The notes beneath the pieces are model-generated. The model worked only from the letters and a program-made list of their open reading frames with translations, was not told where the DNA came from and ran no database searches. Shown here piece after piece: positions 1 through 7,945 of a stretch of 53,121 nucleotides of DNA. The DNA comes from Isosphaera sp. (GTDB lineage: Bacteria; Planctomycetota; Planctomycetia; Gemmatales; Gemmataceae): the NCBI GenBank assembly GCA_013822345.1, contig PNKH01000049.1:1-53121 (forward strand). Reading direction: 5' to 3'. Position 1 is the first letter of the stretch, and every line of letters begins with the position of its first letter. The position numbers and the translations under genes were made by a program.

Positions 1-136
1 GGCCGGGGCGGACGGGGTTTCCGCCGGGACGCGAACATCTCAATTCCCGCCGACCTCCGGCCCGCGCCGGTTGCCACGCCCTCACCCGCAACCTACGGTT
101 CGGGCGACCCCCGTCGGCGATCCGAGACCCCGACCG

Positions 137-1063
137 ATGGCCACCAACTTTCTGACCCGGGAAGCGCCGGCCGCCCGGCCGAACCGCCTGTCCGTGCGGG
201 AGGCCGTCCTGCGCGAGCTGGACCGGGTCGAGGCGTACCCGACCCTGTCGGCCACCGCCGTCCAGGTGATCGCGCTGTCGGACAACCCGGACGCGTCGGC
301 CGGGACGGTGGCCGGGCTGGTCCGGCGGGACGGGGTGCTGGCGGCGGCGGTGCTGCGGGCGGCGAACTCGTGGGCGTACCGGGGGAAGACGGCGGTCAAC
401 GACATCCAGCAGGCGGTCCTGCTGCTCGGGCTCCAGGAGTGCAGCCGGCTGGTCAGCGCGCTGGGGGTGAAGGCGACGTACGCCAAGCACCCGCCGGCCG
501 TCCGGGAGCGGTGCGACGTGCTGCTGCGGCACTCGCTGTTCGTGGCCCGGCTGGCGGCCGGGGCGGCCAAGCTGACCGGGGTGTCGAACCCGGGGGCGGC
601 GTTCGCCGCCGGGCTGCTGCACGACATCGGGCGGGTGGTGGCGTGCGTCCGGTGCCCGGACGCGTTCGCCGAGGCCGACCCGATCGACTTCGCCGAGGAC
701 GACGGGACGCTCGGGCGGGAGCGGGACGTGCTCGGGATCGACCACTGCGCGGTCGGGTTCCAGTTCGCCACCAAGAACACCCTGCCGGAGGGGGTGGCCC
801 GGACCATCCTGAACCACCACCGGCCGGCCGAGGAGCATCTACAGCGGGGCCTCGTCACCCTGGTGACGGTCGCCGACCGGGTGGCCAACCACGTCCAGCG
901 GGAGCACCAGATCGCCGGGTACGACCTCGGGGCCTGCCCGTTCTTCGCCACCCTGGCCGAGTCGTGCACCGGGAGCCAGGAGAAGGCCCTGCGGGCCGGC
1001 CTCCCGAACCTGGTCGTGAAGGCCATCCGGGAGACCCGGGCGCTGCTCAAGTCGACCGCCTGA
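137..1063 (+). CDS. HDOD domain protein
   Basis: About 308 residues. The HDOD fold (an HD-related output domain) is seen from roughly residue 30: the segment LYPTLSATAVQVIAL-like start, the block AAVLRAANSWAYRG, and HSLFVARLAAG followed by AGLLHDIGRVVA. HDOD proteins are regulatory or signalling proteins in bacteria and mostly lack hydrolase activity; here one HD pair (HDIGR) is kept and later NHHRPAEE occurs. I chose ATG at 137 because the upstream TTG at 71 would add a proline/arginine-rich stretch with no family likeness. No effector domain is fused. It is convergent with the DUF1501 gene, 16 bp away. The exact role is unknown; the family call is firm. Confidence 0.85.
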   Translation: MATNFLTREAPAARPNRLSVREAVLRELDRVEAYPTLSATAVQVIALSDNPDASAGTVAGLVRRDGVLAAAVLRAANSWAYRGKTAVNDIQQAVLLLGLQECSRLVSALGVKATYAKHPPAVRERCDVLLRHSLFVARLAAGAAKLTGVSNPGAAFAAGLLHDIGRVVACVRCPDAFAEADPIDFAEDDGTLGRERDVLGIDHCAVGFQFATKNTLPEGVARTILNHHRPAEEHLQRGLVTLVTVADRVANHVQREHQIAGYDLGACPFFATLAESCTGSQEKALRAGLPNLVVKAIRETRALLKSTA

Positions 1064-1079
1064 TTCACCGGCGGGCCGG

Positions 1080-2546
1080 TCAGATGATCTCCTTGATCGG
1101 GTCCGCCCCTTCGACCCCGACCAGCTTCTGGTCCAGCCCGCCGTAGAAGTACGTCAGCCGGTTCGGGTCGAGCCCCATCTGGTGCAGCACCGTGGCGTGC
1201 AGGTTCTTGACGTGGAACCGGCCCTCCACCGCGTTGTTCCCCAGCTCGTCCGTCTTCCCGACGCTCACCCCGCCCTTGACCCCGCCCCCGGCCATCCAGG
1301 ACGTGAACCCGTAGGCGTTGTGGTCCCGGCCGGTCCCCTGGGCGTACTCGGCGGTCGGCTGCCGGCCGAACTCCCCGCTCCAGATGACGACGGTGCTGTC
1401 GAGCAGCCCGAGCCGCTTCAGGTCCTGGAGCAGCCCGGCGATCGGCTTGTCGGTGGCCCCGGCGTGCAGGGTGTGGTTCTTGACCAGGTCGCCGTGGGCG
1501 TCCCAGTTGTGGTCGTTGTGGTTCCCGCCGCTGTACACCTGGATGAACCGCACCCCGCGCTCGACCAGCCGGCGGGCGAGCAGGCACTTCCGCCCGAAGT
1601 CGTCCGTCTTCGCGTCGCCGATCCCGTACAGGGCCTTCGTCTCGTCGGCTTCCTTCGAGAAGTCGACCGCCTCGGGGGCGTGCTGCTGCATCTTGAACGC
1701 CAGCTCGTAGCTGGCGATCCGGGCGACGAGTTCGCTGTTGTCGGCGCGGGCGGCGAGGTGCTCCTGGTTCTTCTCGCGGAGCCGGTCGAGGAGGTCGCGC
1801 TGCTGCTCCCGGGTGGTGCCGGGCGGCAGGGCGAGGTCGTGGATGGGCGTCTTGTCGGCCCGCACCTGGACGCCCTGGTACGCGGCCGGCATGTACCCGC
1901 TGGACCAGTTCTTCGGCCCGTTGATCGGCCCGCCGGAGTTGTCGAGCATGACGACGAACCCGGGGAGGTTCTCGTTCTCGCTGCCGAGGCCGTAGGTGAC
2001 CCAGGAGCCGAGGCACGGGCTGCCGCTGAGGAGCCGCCCGCTGTTCATCATCAGGAGGCCGGACCCGTGGATGGGCGACTCGGCGTACATGCCGTGGAGG
2101 AAGGCGATGTCGTCGACGCACCCGCCGACGTGCGGGAACAGGTCGCTGACGCGCTTGCCGCACTGGCCGTAGTTCTTGAACGCGAACTTCGGCCCGACGA
2201 CCCGGCCCTGGTTCTTGTGCCCGCCGCGGCCGAACGTCTTGACCGGAATCGTCTTTCCGTCGAGGCGGGCGAGTTCGGGCTTCTCGTCGAACGTGTCGAC
2301 CTGGCTCGGGCCGCCGTACATGAAGAGGAAGATGACGGCCTTGGCCTTGGCCGGGAACATCGGCTTCTTTGGGGCCATCGGGTTGACGAACGTGGTCGCC
2401 CCCTTCGGCGCCTCGGGGGCGGCGGCGAACGCGGGGTCGTGGGCGAACAGTCCGGTGAGGCCGAGGGCGCCGAACCCGGCGCCGGCCTCCCAGAGGAGTT
2501 CGCGGCGGGTGCGGCGGCAGAACTGGTCGGCCGGGTGGGGGGTCAT
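1080..2546 (-). CDS. DUF1501 family secreted protein (Tat signal)
   Basis: 488 residues. The N terminus has the twin-arginine pattern CRRTRRELLWEAG followed by a hydrophobic stretch, so export by Tat is likely. The body is typical of DUF1501, a sulfatase/alkaline-phosphatase-like fold abundant in planctomycetes: FLFMYGGPSQVDTFDEKP, then RLVERGVRFIQVYSGG, then VVIWSGEFGRQPT and GRDHNAYGFTSWMAGG. Start ATG at 2546 was chosen because it directly precedes the Tat motif; longer frames have no likeness. It is the last gene of a minus-strand run that begins at 12331, lying 11 bp after the Rpn-like gene. DUF1501 genes are normally next to a DUF1549/DUF1553 gene; here that partner is separated by four unrelated small genes. 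Confidence 0.93.
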   Translation of the reverse strand: MTPHPADQFCRRTRRELLWEAGAGFGALGLTGLFAHDPAFAAAPEAPKGATTFVNPMAPKKPMFPAKAKAVIFLFMYGGPSQVDTFDEKPELARLDGKTIPVKTFGRGGHKNQGRVVGPKFAFKNYGQCGKRVSDLFPHVGGCVDDIAFLHGMYAESPIHGSGLLMMNSGRLLSGSPCLGSWVTYGLGSENENLPGFVVMLDNSGGPINGPKNWSSGYMPAAYQGVQVRADKTPIHDLALPPGTTREQQRDLLDRLREKNQEHLAARADNSELVARIASYELAFKMQQHAPEAVDFSKEADETKALYGIGDAKTDDFGRKCLLARRLVERGVRFIQVYSGGNHNDHNWDAHGDLVKNHTLHAGATDKPIAGLLQDLKRLGLLDSTVVIWSGEFGRQPTAEYAQGTGRDHNAYGFTSWMAGGGVKGGVSVGKTDELGNNAVEGRFHVKNLHATVLHQMGLDPNRLTYFYGGLDQKLVGVEGADPIKEII

Positions 2547-2557
2547 GGGGGTGGGCC

Positions 2558-3439
2558 TCAGTTGGCGGCGGGGGGTTGGGGCGGGGTGAGGGCCTGGCGG
2601 AAGGCGTCGAGCGACGCGCAGGTGACCGCCACGCGGTTGATGTCCTTCAGCCGGTCCTCGTCCTTGACGACCCGGACGGCGGCGGACACGTCCGGTGGGA
2701 CCGGGCCGAACTTGGCGTCCAACACTTCGAGTATGACCGCCTGGCGGGTCTCCACGTCGCGCTGGCGGAACCACTTCTCGAGCACGGGTGACTCGATCAT
2801 CGCCCCCTCCACCCGGAACAGGGTTTCGAGCATCGTCTCGTCGAACCGTAGGCCGGCCAGGATCTGGGTGACCCCGAGCAAGTTCCCTCGCTTCCCCGCC
2901 GGCGTCACCGTGTCGATCACGTCCTTACACTGTTGTAACACCGGCTCGGGTGGGCCGTCGATCCTCATCAGCGGCACCCACGGGGCCAGCCCGGGATCGG
3001 TCAGCGGCAGGAAATCGGCGGCGCTCAACTCCCACAGGTTCACCACCCGCCACCCGGCTTCGAGTCGGGCGTGGCCGAGCGGGCTGTCCAGCCGCACGCC
3101 TGGGGCGACCCGCACGTTCCCTTTGTCGCTGAGGGTGATCGCGACCACCTCGGGCACCACCCGCCGGTTCAGGTACGTCAGCAGCAGGTCGTCGAGCAGT
3201 TCGCCGCCGGCGGCCTTGTACGAGTAGGTGTTGACCTCGATCAGGCACAGCACCGGGTCCGGGCGGTCGGCGAGCCGCACCTCGACCAGCCCGTCCGGCA
3301 GCTGGCGGGACTGCACCAACTCGGCCGGCAGCGGGCGGGCGCTCGCGACCGGCCCGACCCCGGCGACCCGCAGCAGTTGGGTGGCAAACGTCTCGATCAG
3401 CCACTTGCTGCCGACGTCGTACCGGTTCCGCAACGTCAC
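2558..3439 (-). CDS. Rpn/PD-(D/E)XK-like nuclease-family protein
   Basis: 293 residues with a GTG start at 3439. The GTG overlaps the stop codon of the preceding glycosidase-like gene by 4 bp (GTGA), which implies translational coupling and decides the start. The N-terminal part RNRYDVGSKWLIETF and the core DGLVEVRLADRPDPVLCLIEVN (in two pieces) resemble the Rpn/transposase-31 type of PD-(D/E)XK proteins that are expanded in planctomycetes. D49, E68 and K75 are candidate active-site residues, but the canonical E-x-Q/K is E-V-N here, so activity is uncertain. The C-terminal part has the family's usual REKWFRQRD-like helical region (VLEKWFRQRDVETRQA). Function in the cell is unknown. Third-position AT seems slightly higher than in its neighbours. 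Confidence 0.7.
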   Translation of the reverse strand: MTLRNRYDVGSKWLIETFATQLLRVAGVGPVASARPLPAELVQSRQLPDGLVEVRLADRPDPVLCLIEVNTYSYKAAGGELLDDLLLTYLNRRVVPEVVAITLSDKGNVRVAPGVRLDSPLGHARLEAGWRVVNLWELSAADFLPLTDPGLAPWVPLMRIDGPPEPVLQQCKDVIDTVTPAGKRGNLLGVTQILAGLRFDETMLETLFRVEGAMIESPVLEKWFRQRDVETRQAVILEVLDAKFGPVPPDVSAAVRVVKDEDRLKDINRVAVTCASLDAFRQALTPPQPPAAN

Positions 3440-4524
3440 GGCTTCTCCCCGGTCACCTCGGAGAGCAGTTTGAAGAACGCCCTCTTCCGCGGGCTGCTGA
3501 TCCCCCAGTTCACCGGCACGCTCTGGTACCCGTCGTCGAACCCCTCGCCCGCCATTCGGAAGTCGAAGTACCCCCACGACGCGTACTCCCCGACCGCCGC
3601 CAGGAAGTTGTTCGCCGGCTTGTCGAAGTCGAAGTGGTCGTCCTCGTTGAACAGGATCGGCATCGGCCGGTAGCCCGGCACCTTCCGGGTCTGCTGGACC
3701 ATCTCGGCGATCCGCTTCGGGTCCTGCACGCCGTTGCCGTGCAGGAGCAGGAAGTCGGACGCCTTCACCACGTTCTCCTTCGGCACCGTGTTCCCGCCGT
3801 AACTCGTCCCGGCGAGGAACTTCCCGCGGTGCTTCCGTGCCCGCTCGATCAGCTCGTGGACGCGCTCCGGCTTCAGGACCGCGTGGTCGTACCGGACGTT
3901 GCACTCGTTGTTCACCTCCACCAGCACGTTCCGGTAGCCCTTGCCGGCGAGCCAGTCGAGGGCGTTGTCGAGCCCCCGCTTCACCGCGTCCTCGTCCTTC
4001 AGCCGCTCGTCCTGCCCGAAGTAGAAGACGCCGAGGATGACGACCATGCCGAGGTCGTCGGCCTTGTCGAGGACGGTTTCGAGCCGCTTCAGGTACTCGG
4101 GCCGCAGCGCCCCGTCGGCGGTGAGAGCCGAGTTGTGCCACGGCTGGTCCTTCGAGTACCCCTGCGGGCTGCCGCCCTGCAGGTTCAGGGTGACGGCGAG
4201 CAGCCCGTGCTTGCGCCACTCCGGCATCGCGGCGACGAACTCGCGGGTGTTCCGGTCCGGGTCCCACTTCTTCGTGTCGGGGTACGCCCACTTGCCGACC
4301 GTCTCGGGGTTCAGGTCGTCGAACGTGGCCTGCACCATCCGGCTGTTCAGCAGCAGCCCCTCGACCTTCTTGCCGTTCCAGCTGCGGCCCTTGTACGTCG
4401 GCTCGCCGTTGATCAGGAAGGCGTCGCCCTTGACCGACACGGCCGTCTTGCGGGCCGGGGCCTTCGCCGGCTCGGCGGCGGGGGCGACGGCCAGGGCGAG
4501 CGGCAGCAGGAGGACGGTTCGCAT
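3436..4524 (-). CDS. secreted glycoside-hydrolase-like (TIM-barrel) protein
   Basis: 362 residues. The first 20 residues (MRTVLLLPLALAVAPAAEPA) look like a signal peptide. The rest reads as a cellulase-type (clan GH-A-like) barrel: FLINGEPTYKGRSW at the first strand, LLAVTLNLQGGSP, a long helix, VVILGVFYFGQDE, then NVLVEVNNECNV with the asparagine-glutamate pair expected for an acid/base, and PILFNEDDHFDFDKP with a glutamate at the place of the nucleophile. I infer hydrolysis of a polysaccharide outside the cytoplasm; the substrate cannot be told. It lies 13 bp after the PIN toxin gene and overlaps the Rpn-like gene by 4 bp, so it sits in an operon with odd company. Confidence 0.72.
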   Translation of the reverse strand: MRTVLLLPLALAVAPAAEPAKAPARKTAVSVKGDAFLINGEPTYKGRSWNGKKVEGLLLNSRMVQATFDDLNPETVGKWAYPDTKKWDPDRNTREFVAAMPEWRKHGLLAVTLNLQGGSPQGYSKDQPWHNSALTADGALRPEYLKRLETVLDKADDLGMVVILGVFYFGQDERLKDEDAVKRGLDNALDWLAGKGYRNVLVEVNNECNVRYDHAVLKPERVHELIERARKHRGKFLAGTSYGGNTVPKENVVKASDFLLLHGNGVQDPKRIAEMVQQTRKVPGYRPMPILFNEDDHFDFDKPANNFLAAVGEYASWGYFDFRMAGEGFDDGYQSVPVNWGISSPRKRAFFKLLSEVTGEKP

Positions 4525-4537
4525 GACGTTCCCCCGG

Positions 4538-4957
4538 TCAGGTCCACACGTCCAAGGTGAGGCCGGGCACCCGGGCGTAGTCGCGGGCGTTGCGGGTGGC
4601 GAGGGTCGCCCCGTGGACGATACACGTCGCCGCGATCCGCAGGTCCCGCGTCCCGACCCGGACCTTGGCCTTGCGGAGGGCCTGCACCAGCCGGTCCGCC
4701 GCGGCGGTGTAGGGCAGGATCCGGAAGGCGGACACCGCGCGGAACGTCTGCTCGAACAGTTCGTAGGCTTGCGGCAGGTCGATCCGCCCCTTACCGGCCT
4801 CGGCCTGCCGGATCGCCGCGAACCGGCCGCGGATCGTCTCCTCGGCGACGACCGCGGGGACGTACTGCTGGGCCGGGTCGACCTGCGCGGCCCGCGCCAG
4901 GACCGCCGGCACGGCCCGCAGGATGTCCGACAGGACGTCCGTGTCGAACGCGGTCAT
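4538..4957 (-). CDS. PIN-domain ribonuclease, VapC-type toxin
   Basis: 139 residues. PIN fold residues are visible: D5 and D7 in AFDTDVLS, E40, D105 in GTRDLRIAA, and D126 in TRNARDYARVPGL. Members of this family cut tRNA or rRNA and are held inactive by a cognate antitoxin. Its ATG overlaps the stop of the upstream 95-residue gene by 4 bp, the usual toxin-antitoxin coupling with the antitoxin first. All acidic residues needed for metal binding seem present, so it is probably active. The pair sits inside an operon of secreted catabolic proteins, which is unusual and may be a recent insertion. Confidence 0.88.
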   Translation of the reverse strand: MTAFDTDVLSDILRAVPAVLARAAQVDPAQQYVPAVVAEETIRGRFAAIRQAEAGKGRIDLPQAYELFEQTFRAVSAFRILPYTAAADRLVQALRKAKVRVGTRDLRIAATCIVHGATLATRNARDYARVPGLTLDVWT

Positions 4958-5241
4958 TCCGGGAACTCCGCCGCCTTCTCCGCGTCACGCTCGCGGTAGA
5001 TCTCCTTCACCATGTCCTCGAGTGTCGGGTCGTCCTTGAACAGCCCGGCGAAGTCGGTCACGGCCCGGTACGGGACGTCGAGGAGCACCAACTCGCCGCT
5101 CGCCAGCCGCTGGTGGATGCTCGTGCGGAGCGCGGTCAGCGCGTCTTCCTTCGTCGCCCCGTCCGCGGCCATCGCCGGCGACCCGAGCACGGACGCCCGG
5201 AACCGGCCGTCGTGCGGCTGTAACAGGATCGGGAAGTTCAT
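4954..5241 (-). CDS. HicB-like antitoxin partner of the PIN toxin
   Basis: 95 residues. The first 50 residues (ILLQPHDGRFRASVLGSPAM, then ADGATKEDALTALRTSIHQ) match the HicB-type partial RNase H fold: a beta-hairpin with GRF/RA, a conserved G-x-T-x-E-E/D-A-L turn and a helix. The acidic C-terminal tail (DDPTLEDMVKEIYRERD) resembles toxin-neutralising tails. No DNA-binding ribbon-helix-helix is obvious. It precedes the PIN gene with a 4-bp overlap, so I call it the antitoxin. The start at 5241 is the only ATG that keeps the first strand. It lies 35 bp after the DUF1549/DUF1553 gene. Confidence 0.72.
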   Translation of the reverse strand: MNFPILLQPHDGRFRASVLGSPAMAADGATKEDALTALRTSIHQRLASGELVLLDVPYRAVTDFAGLFKDDPTLEDMVKEIYRERDAEKAAEFPE

Positions 5242-5276
5242 GTCTTACCCTCCGCCGCCATCGTACCGGCCGCCGG

Positions 5277-7808
5277 TCAGTCCAGGTACACGAACTCGTT
5301 CGCGTTCAGGCACAGCAGGGCGTATCGCGTCAGCGCCGCGGCGTCGTCCAGCCCGTGCTTCGCCTTCATCGCCGCGACGAACGCCACGTCCTTCTTCACC
5401 TCGTCCGCCGACGGACTGCGCCCGGTCGTCAGCCGGGCCGCCCGCGCCACCTGACCGGCGAGGTCGCCGGGCAACTCCTTCCGCAGCCGGGCGGCGAACG
5501 CCGCCGCCTGCTCGTTCGCGAACTCCCCGTTCAAGAGGCCGAGCGACTGCGTCGGCACCGTGGTGACGTACCGGACCGGGCAGCTCGAGTCCGGGTCCGG
5601 CTGGTCGAACCCGACCAGCACCGGCACCCGCAGCGCCCGCTTGACGTGGGCGTACACGCTCCGCCGGTTCGCCTCGTCCGGCGGCGAGGTCGGCCACCCC
5701 TCGCCCGGCCGCGACTGCCCGGCCAGCACCTCCTTCGGGATCTTCGGGTAGGTGCTCGGCCCGAACGCCTTCAGGTTCAGCGACCCGCTCACCGCCAGGA
5801 TCGAGTCCCGCACCTCCTCCCCCGACAGCCGCCGCATGTTGAACCGCCACAACAGCGCGTTCGACGGGTCCGCCTTCAGGTTCGCCGCGTCGGCGGCCGC
5901 GGACAGGCGGTAGGTGCTCGACGTCATGATGAGCCGGTGCAGCCGCTTCAGCGTCCACGGCTCGCCGCCGTCCGACGGCTCGGCGAACTCGGCCGCGAGC
6001 CAGTCGAGCAACTCCGGGTGCGTCGGCGGCTCGCCGAGCTTGCCGAAGTCGTTCGCGGTCGGCACGATCCCCCGGCCGAAGTGGTACTGCCACACCCGGT
6101 TCACCATCACCCGCGCCGTGAACGGGTTGTCCTTCGACGCGACCCAGTCGGCGAGCACGGTCCGCCGGCCGCTCGACCTGGCCCCGGGCTTCGGGTCGGG
6201 GACGGCCGGGTCGGGGAGCCCGAGCACCTCGGGGAACCCGGGCTTCACCTCCCTCCCCTTGGCGTGCGGCGACCCGCGGACGAGCAGGTGCGTCGCCTGC
6301 GGCCGGACGTCGCAGTTGTTCACCGACAGGGCCAGTTCCTGCCCCGGCGGGGCCGGCTTCTTCGACAGCTCCTTCCGCTCGGCGTCGAGGGCGGCGTAGT
6401 CGTCCTTGACCTTCCCCTTCAGCGCCGGCACCACCTTGTTCCGGACCACCTGCGGGCGGTCCGGCCCCTCGGAGGCGCGCTGGTCCTCGGCCGGGAGCGT
6501 CTTGATGACCTCGTCCTCGACCGCCTCCATCGCCTTCCGGATCTCGGCGAGTCGGGCCTCGCGCTTCTTCAACTCCGCCTCGTACACCTGCCGCTGGTTC
6601 GGCGGGGAGATGTCGGTGAGGTTGAACGCGGACCGCACGTCCCGGTTGTTCGAGTACGGCTTGATGTCGCGGAAGAAGGCGACGAGCTTGTAGTAGTCGG
6701 CCTGCGGGATCGGGTCGGCCTTGTGGTCGTGGCAGCGGGCGCAGTTAAAGGTGGTGCCGAGGAACGCCTGGCCGGCGGTGGCCACGATGTCGTCGTACCC
6801 GTCGAACAGGGCCTGGAGCGGGTCGGCCGGCTCGTCGTCCCAGATCCCGAGGCGGTAGAACCCGGTGGCCGTGACGGCGTCCGGGTCGTGCCCGGGCATC
6901 TCGTCGCCGGCGAGTTGCTCGCGGACGAACCGGGTGTATGGCTTGTCGGCGTTGAAGCTCCGGATGACGTAGTCGCGGTACCGCCAGGCGTAGGGCTTGG
7001 GGCCGTCGCGCTCGTACCCGTTCGTCTCGGCGAACCGGACCACGTCGAGCCAGTGCCGCCCCCACTTCTCGCCGTAGTGCGGCGACGCGAGCAGGGCGTC
7101 GATCAGCTTCTCGTAGGCGTCGGGGGCGGGGTCGTTGACGAACGCGTCGAGCTGCTCGGGGGTCGGCGGGAGGCCGAGGAGGTCGTAGTACGCCCGGCGG
7201 GCGAGGGCCGCCTTCGCCGCCGGCGGCACTGGCTTCAGCCCCTTCGCCTCCAGCTTCGCCAGGACGAACGCGTCGATCGGGTTGCGGACCCACCCGGCGT
7301 CCTTGACGGCGGGCGCGGCCGGCCGCTTCACCGGCTGGTACGCCCAGTACCGCTTCGCCTCCTCGGTGACGACCCCCTTCGGCCTGGCGACCTCTGCCCC
7401 GAGGCGGTCGGCGGTGACCGGCAGGCCGGCCGCGACCCACTTCTCGAGCACCGCGACATCGGCGTCGGGGAGCTTCCCCTTCGGCGGCATCCGGTACGCC
7501 TCGTCCTTGTAGTGAACGGCCTTGAGGAGGAGGCTGTCGGCGGGCTTGGCGGCGTCGAACGCGGGGCCGGTGTCGCCGCCGGCGAGGGCGCCGGCGCGGG
7601 TGGACAGGTTCAGCCCGCCCTTGAGCTTCTCCGGGTCGTCGCCGTGGCACTTCAGGCAGTGCTGCTTCAGCACCGGGAGGACGTCTTTCTCGAAGAACGT
7701 GACCTGCTCCGGGGTGAACTTCGGCGGGTCGGCGGCCGGGGTGCGGAACGCGAGCGCCGCGGCGGCGAGGGCGACGGCGGCGAGCACGCGGACGAAGTGC
7801 GGACGCAT
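5277..7808 (-). CDS. PSCyt1/DUF1549/DUF1553 cytochrome protein
   Basis: 843 residues. A signal peptide (first about 25 residues) is followed by a planctomycete cytochrome c module with haem-binding C51-LK-C54-H55, then DUF1549 (about 150-360: RRAYYDLLGLPPTPEQLDAF, GEKWGRHWLDVVRFAETNG, ARCHDHKADPI with a second C-x-x-C-H-like pair), a helical linker, and DUF1553 (about 540-830: NPFTARVMVNRVWQYHFGRG, TSSTYRLSA, DSSCPVRYVTTVPTQSLGLLN). These proteins are exported and are thought to take part in oxidation or breakdown of complex carbon; the reaction is not established. It follows the 1461-residue giant by 137 bp and precedes the toxin-antitoxin pair; its usual DUF1501 partner is at 1080-2546. Confidence 0.93.
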   Translation of the reverse strand: MRPHFVRVLAAVALAAAALAFRTPAADPPKFTPEQVTFFEKDVLPVLKQHCLKCHGDDPEKLKGGLNLSTRAGALAGGDTGPAFDAAKPADSLLLKAVHYKDEAYRMPPKGKLPDADVAVLEKWVAAGLPVTADRLGAEVARPKGVVTEEAKRYWAYQPVKRPAAPAVKDAGWVRNPIDAFVLAKLEAKGLKPVPPAAKAALARRAYYDLLGLPPTPEQLDAFVNDPAPDAYEKLIDALLASPHYGEKWGRHWLDVVRFAETNGYERDGPKPYAWRYRDYVIRSFNADKPYTRFVREQLAGDEMPGHDPDAVTATGFYRLGIWDDEPADPLQALFDGYDDIVATAGQAFLGTTFNCARCHDHKADPIPQADYYKLVAFFRDIKPYSNNRDVRSAFNLTDISPPNQRQVYEAELKKREARLAEIRKAMEAVEDEVIKTLPAEDQRASEGPDRPQVVRNKVVPALKGKVKDDYAALDAERKELSKKPAPPGQELALSVNNCDVRPQATHLLVRGSPHAKGREVKPGFPEVLGLPDPAVPDPKPGARSSGRRTVLADWVASKDNPFTARVMVNRVWQYHFGRGIVPTANDFGKLGEPPTHPELLDWLAAEFAEPSDGGEPWTLKRLHRLIMTSSTYRLSAAADAANLKADPSNALLWRFNMRRLSGEEVRDSILAVSGSLNLKAFGPSTYPKIPKEVLAGQSRPGEGWPTSPPDEANRRSVYAHVKRALRVPVLVGFDQPDPDSSCPVRYVTTVPTQSLGLLNGEFANEQAAAFAARLRKELPGDLAGQVARAARLTTGRSPSADEVKKDVAFVAAMKAKHGLDDAAALTRYALLCLNANEFVYLD

Positions 7809-7840
7809 GGCGGGACTCGCGGGGCGGGCGGCGGGGCGTC

Positions 7841-7928
7841 CCGTTTAGCCGCGACGCGGAGTCCTCGGAGCGGAGCGCGCCCGAGGCGCCGCGCTCCGCT
7901 CCGAGGACTCCGCGTCGCGGCTAAACGG
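7841..7928. repeat. long palindrome, family GCCGCGACGCGGAGTC
   Basis: Perfect 38-bp arms (7841-7878 and 7891-7928) around a 12-bp loop. It sits between two minus-strand genes, 17 bp from the stop codon of the upstream one and 32 bp before the start of the next. A second member of the same family is at 27134-27227. There is no T-run, so it is not a plain intrinsic terminator. Confidence 0.95.
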
Positions 7929-7945
7929 ACGATCTACGGTTCAGA

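Noticed and set aside
7841-7928. Protein-like translation of the palindrome (repeated LRGLRVAAK and RSGARARRRAP peptides, also at 27134-27227)
   Set aside because: The peptides come from the inverted repeat itself and occur at frame ends in both copies; they are not coding.
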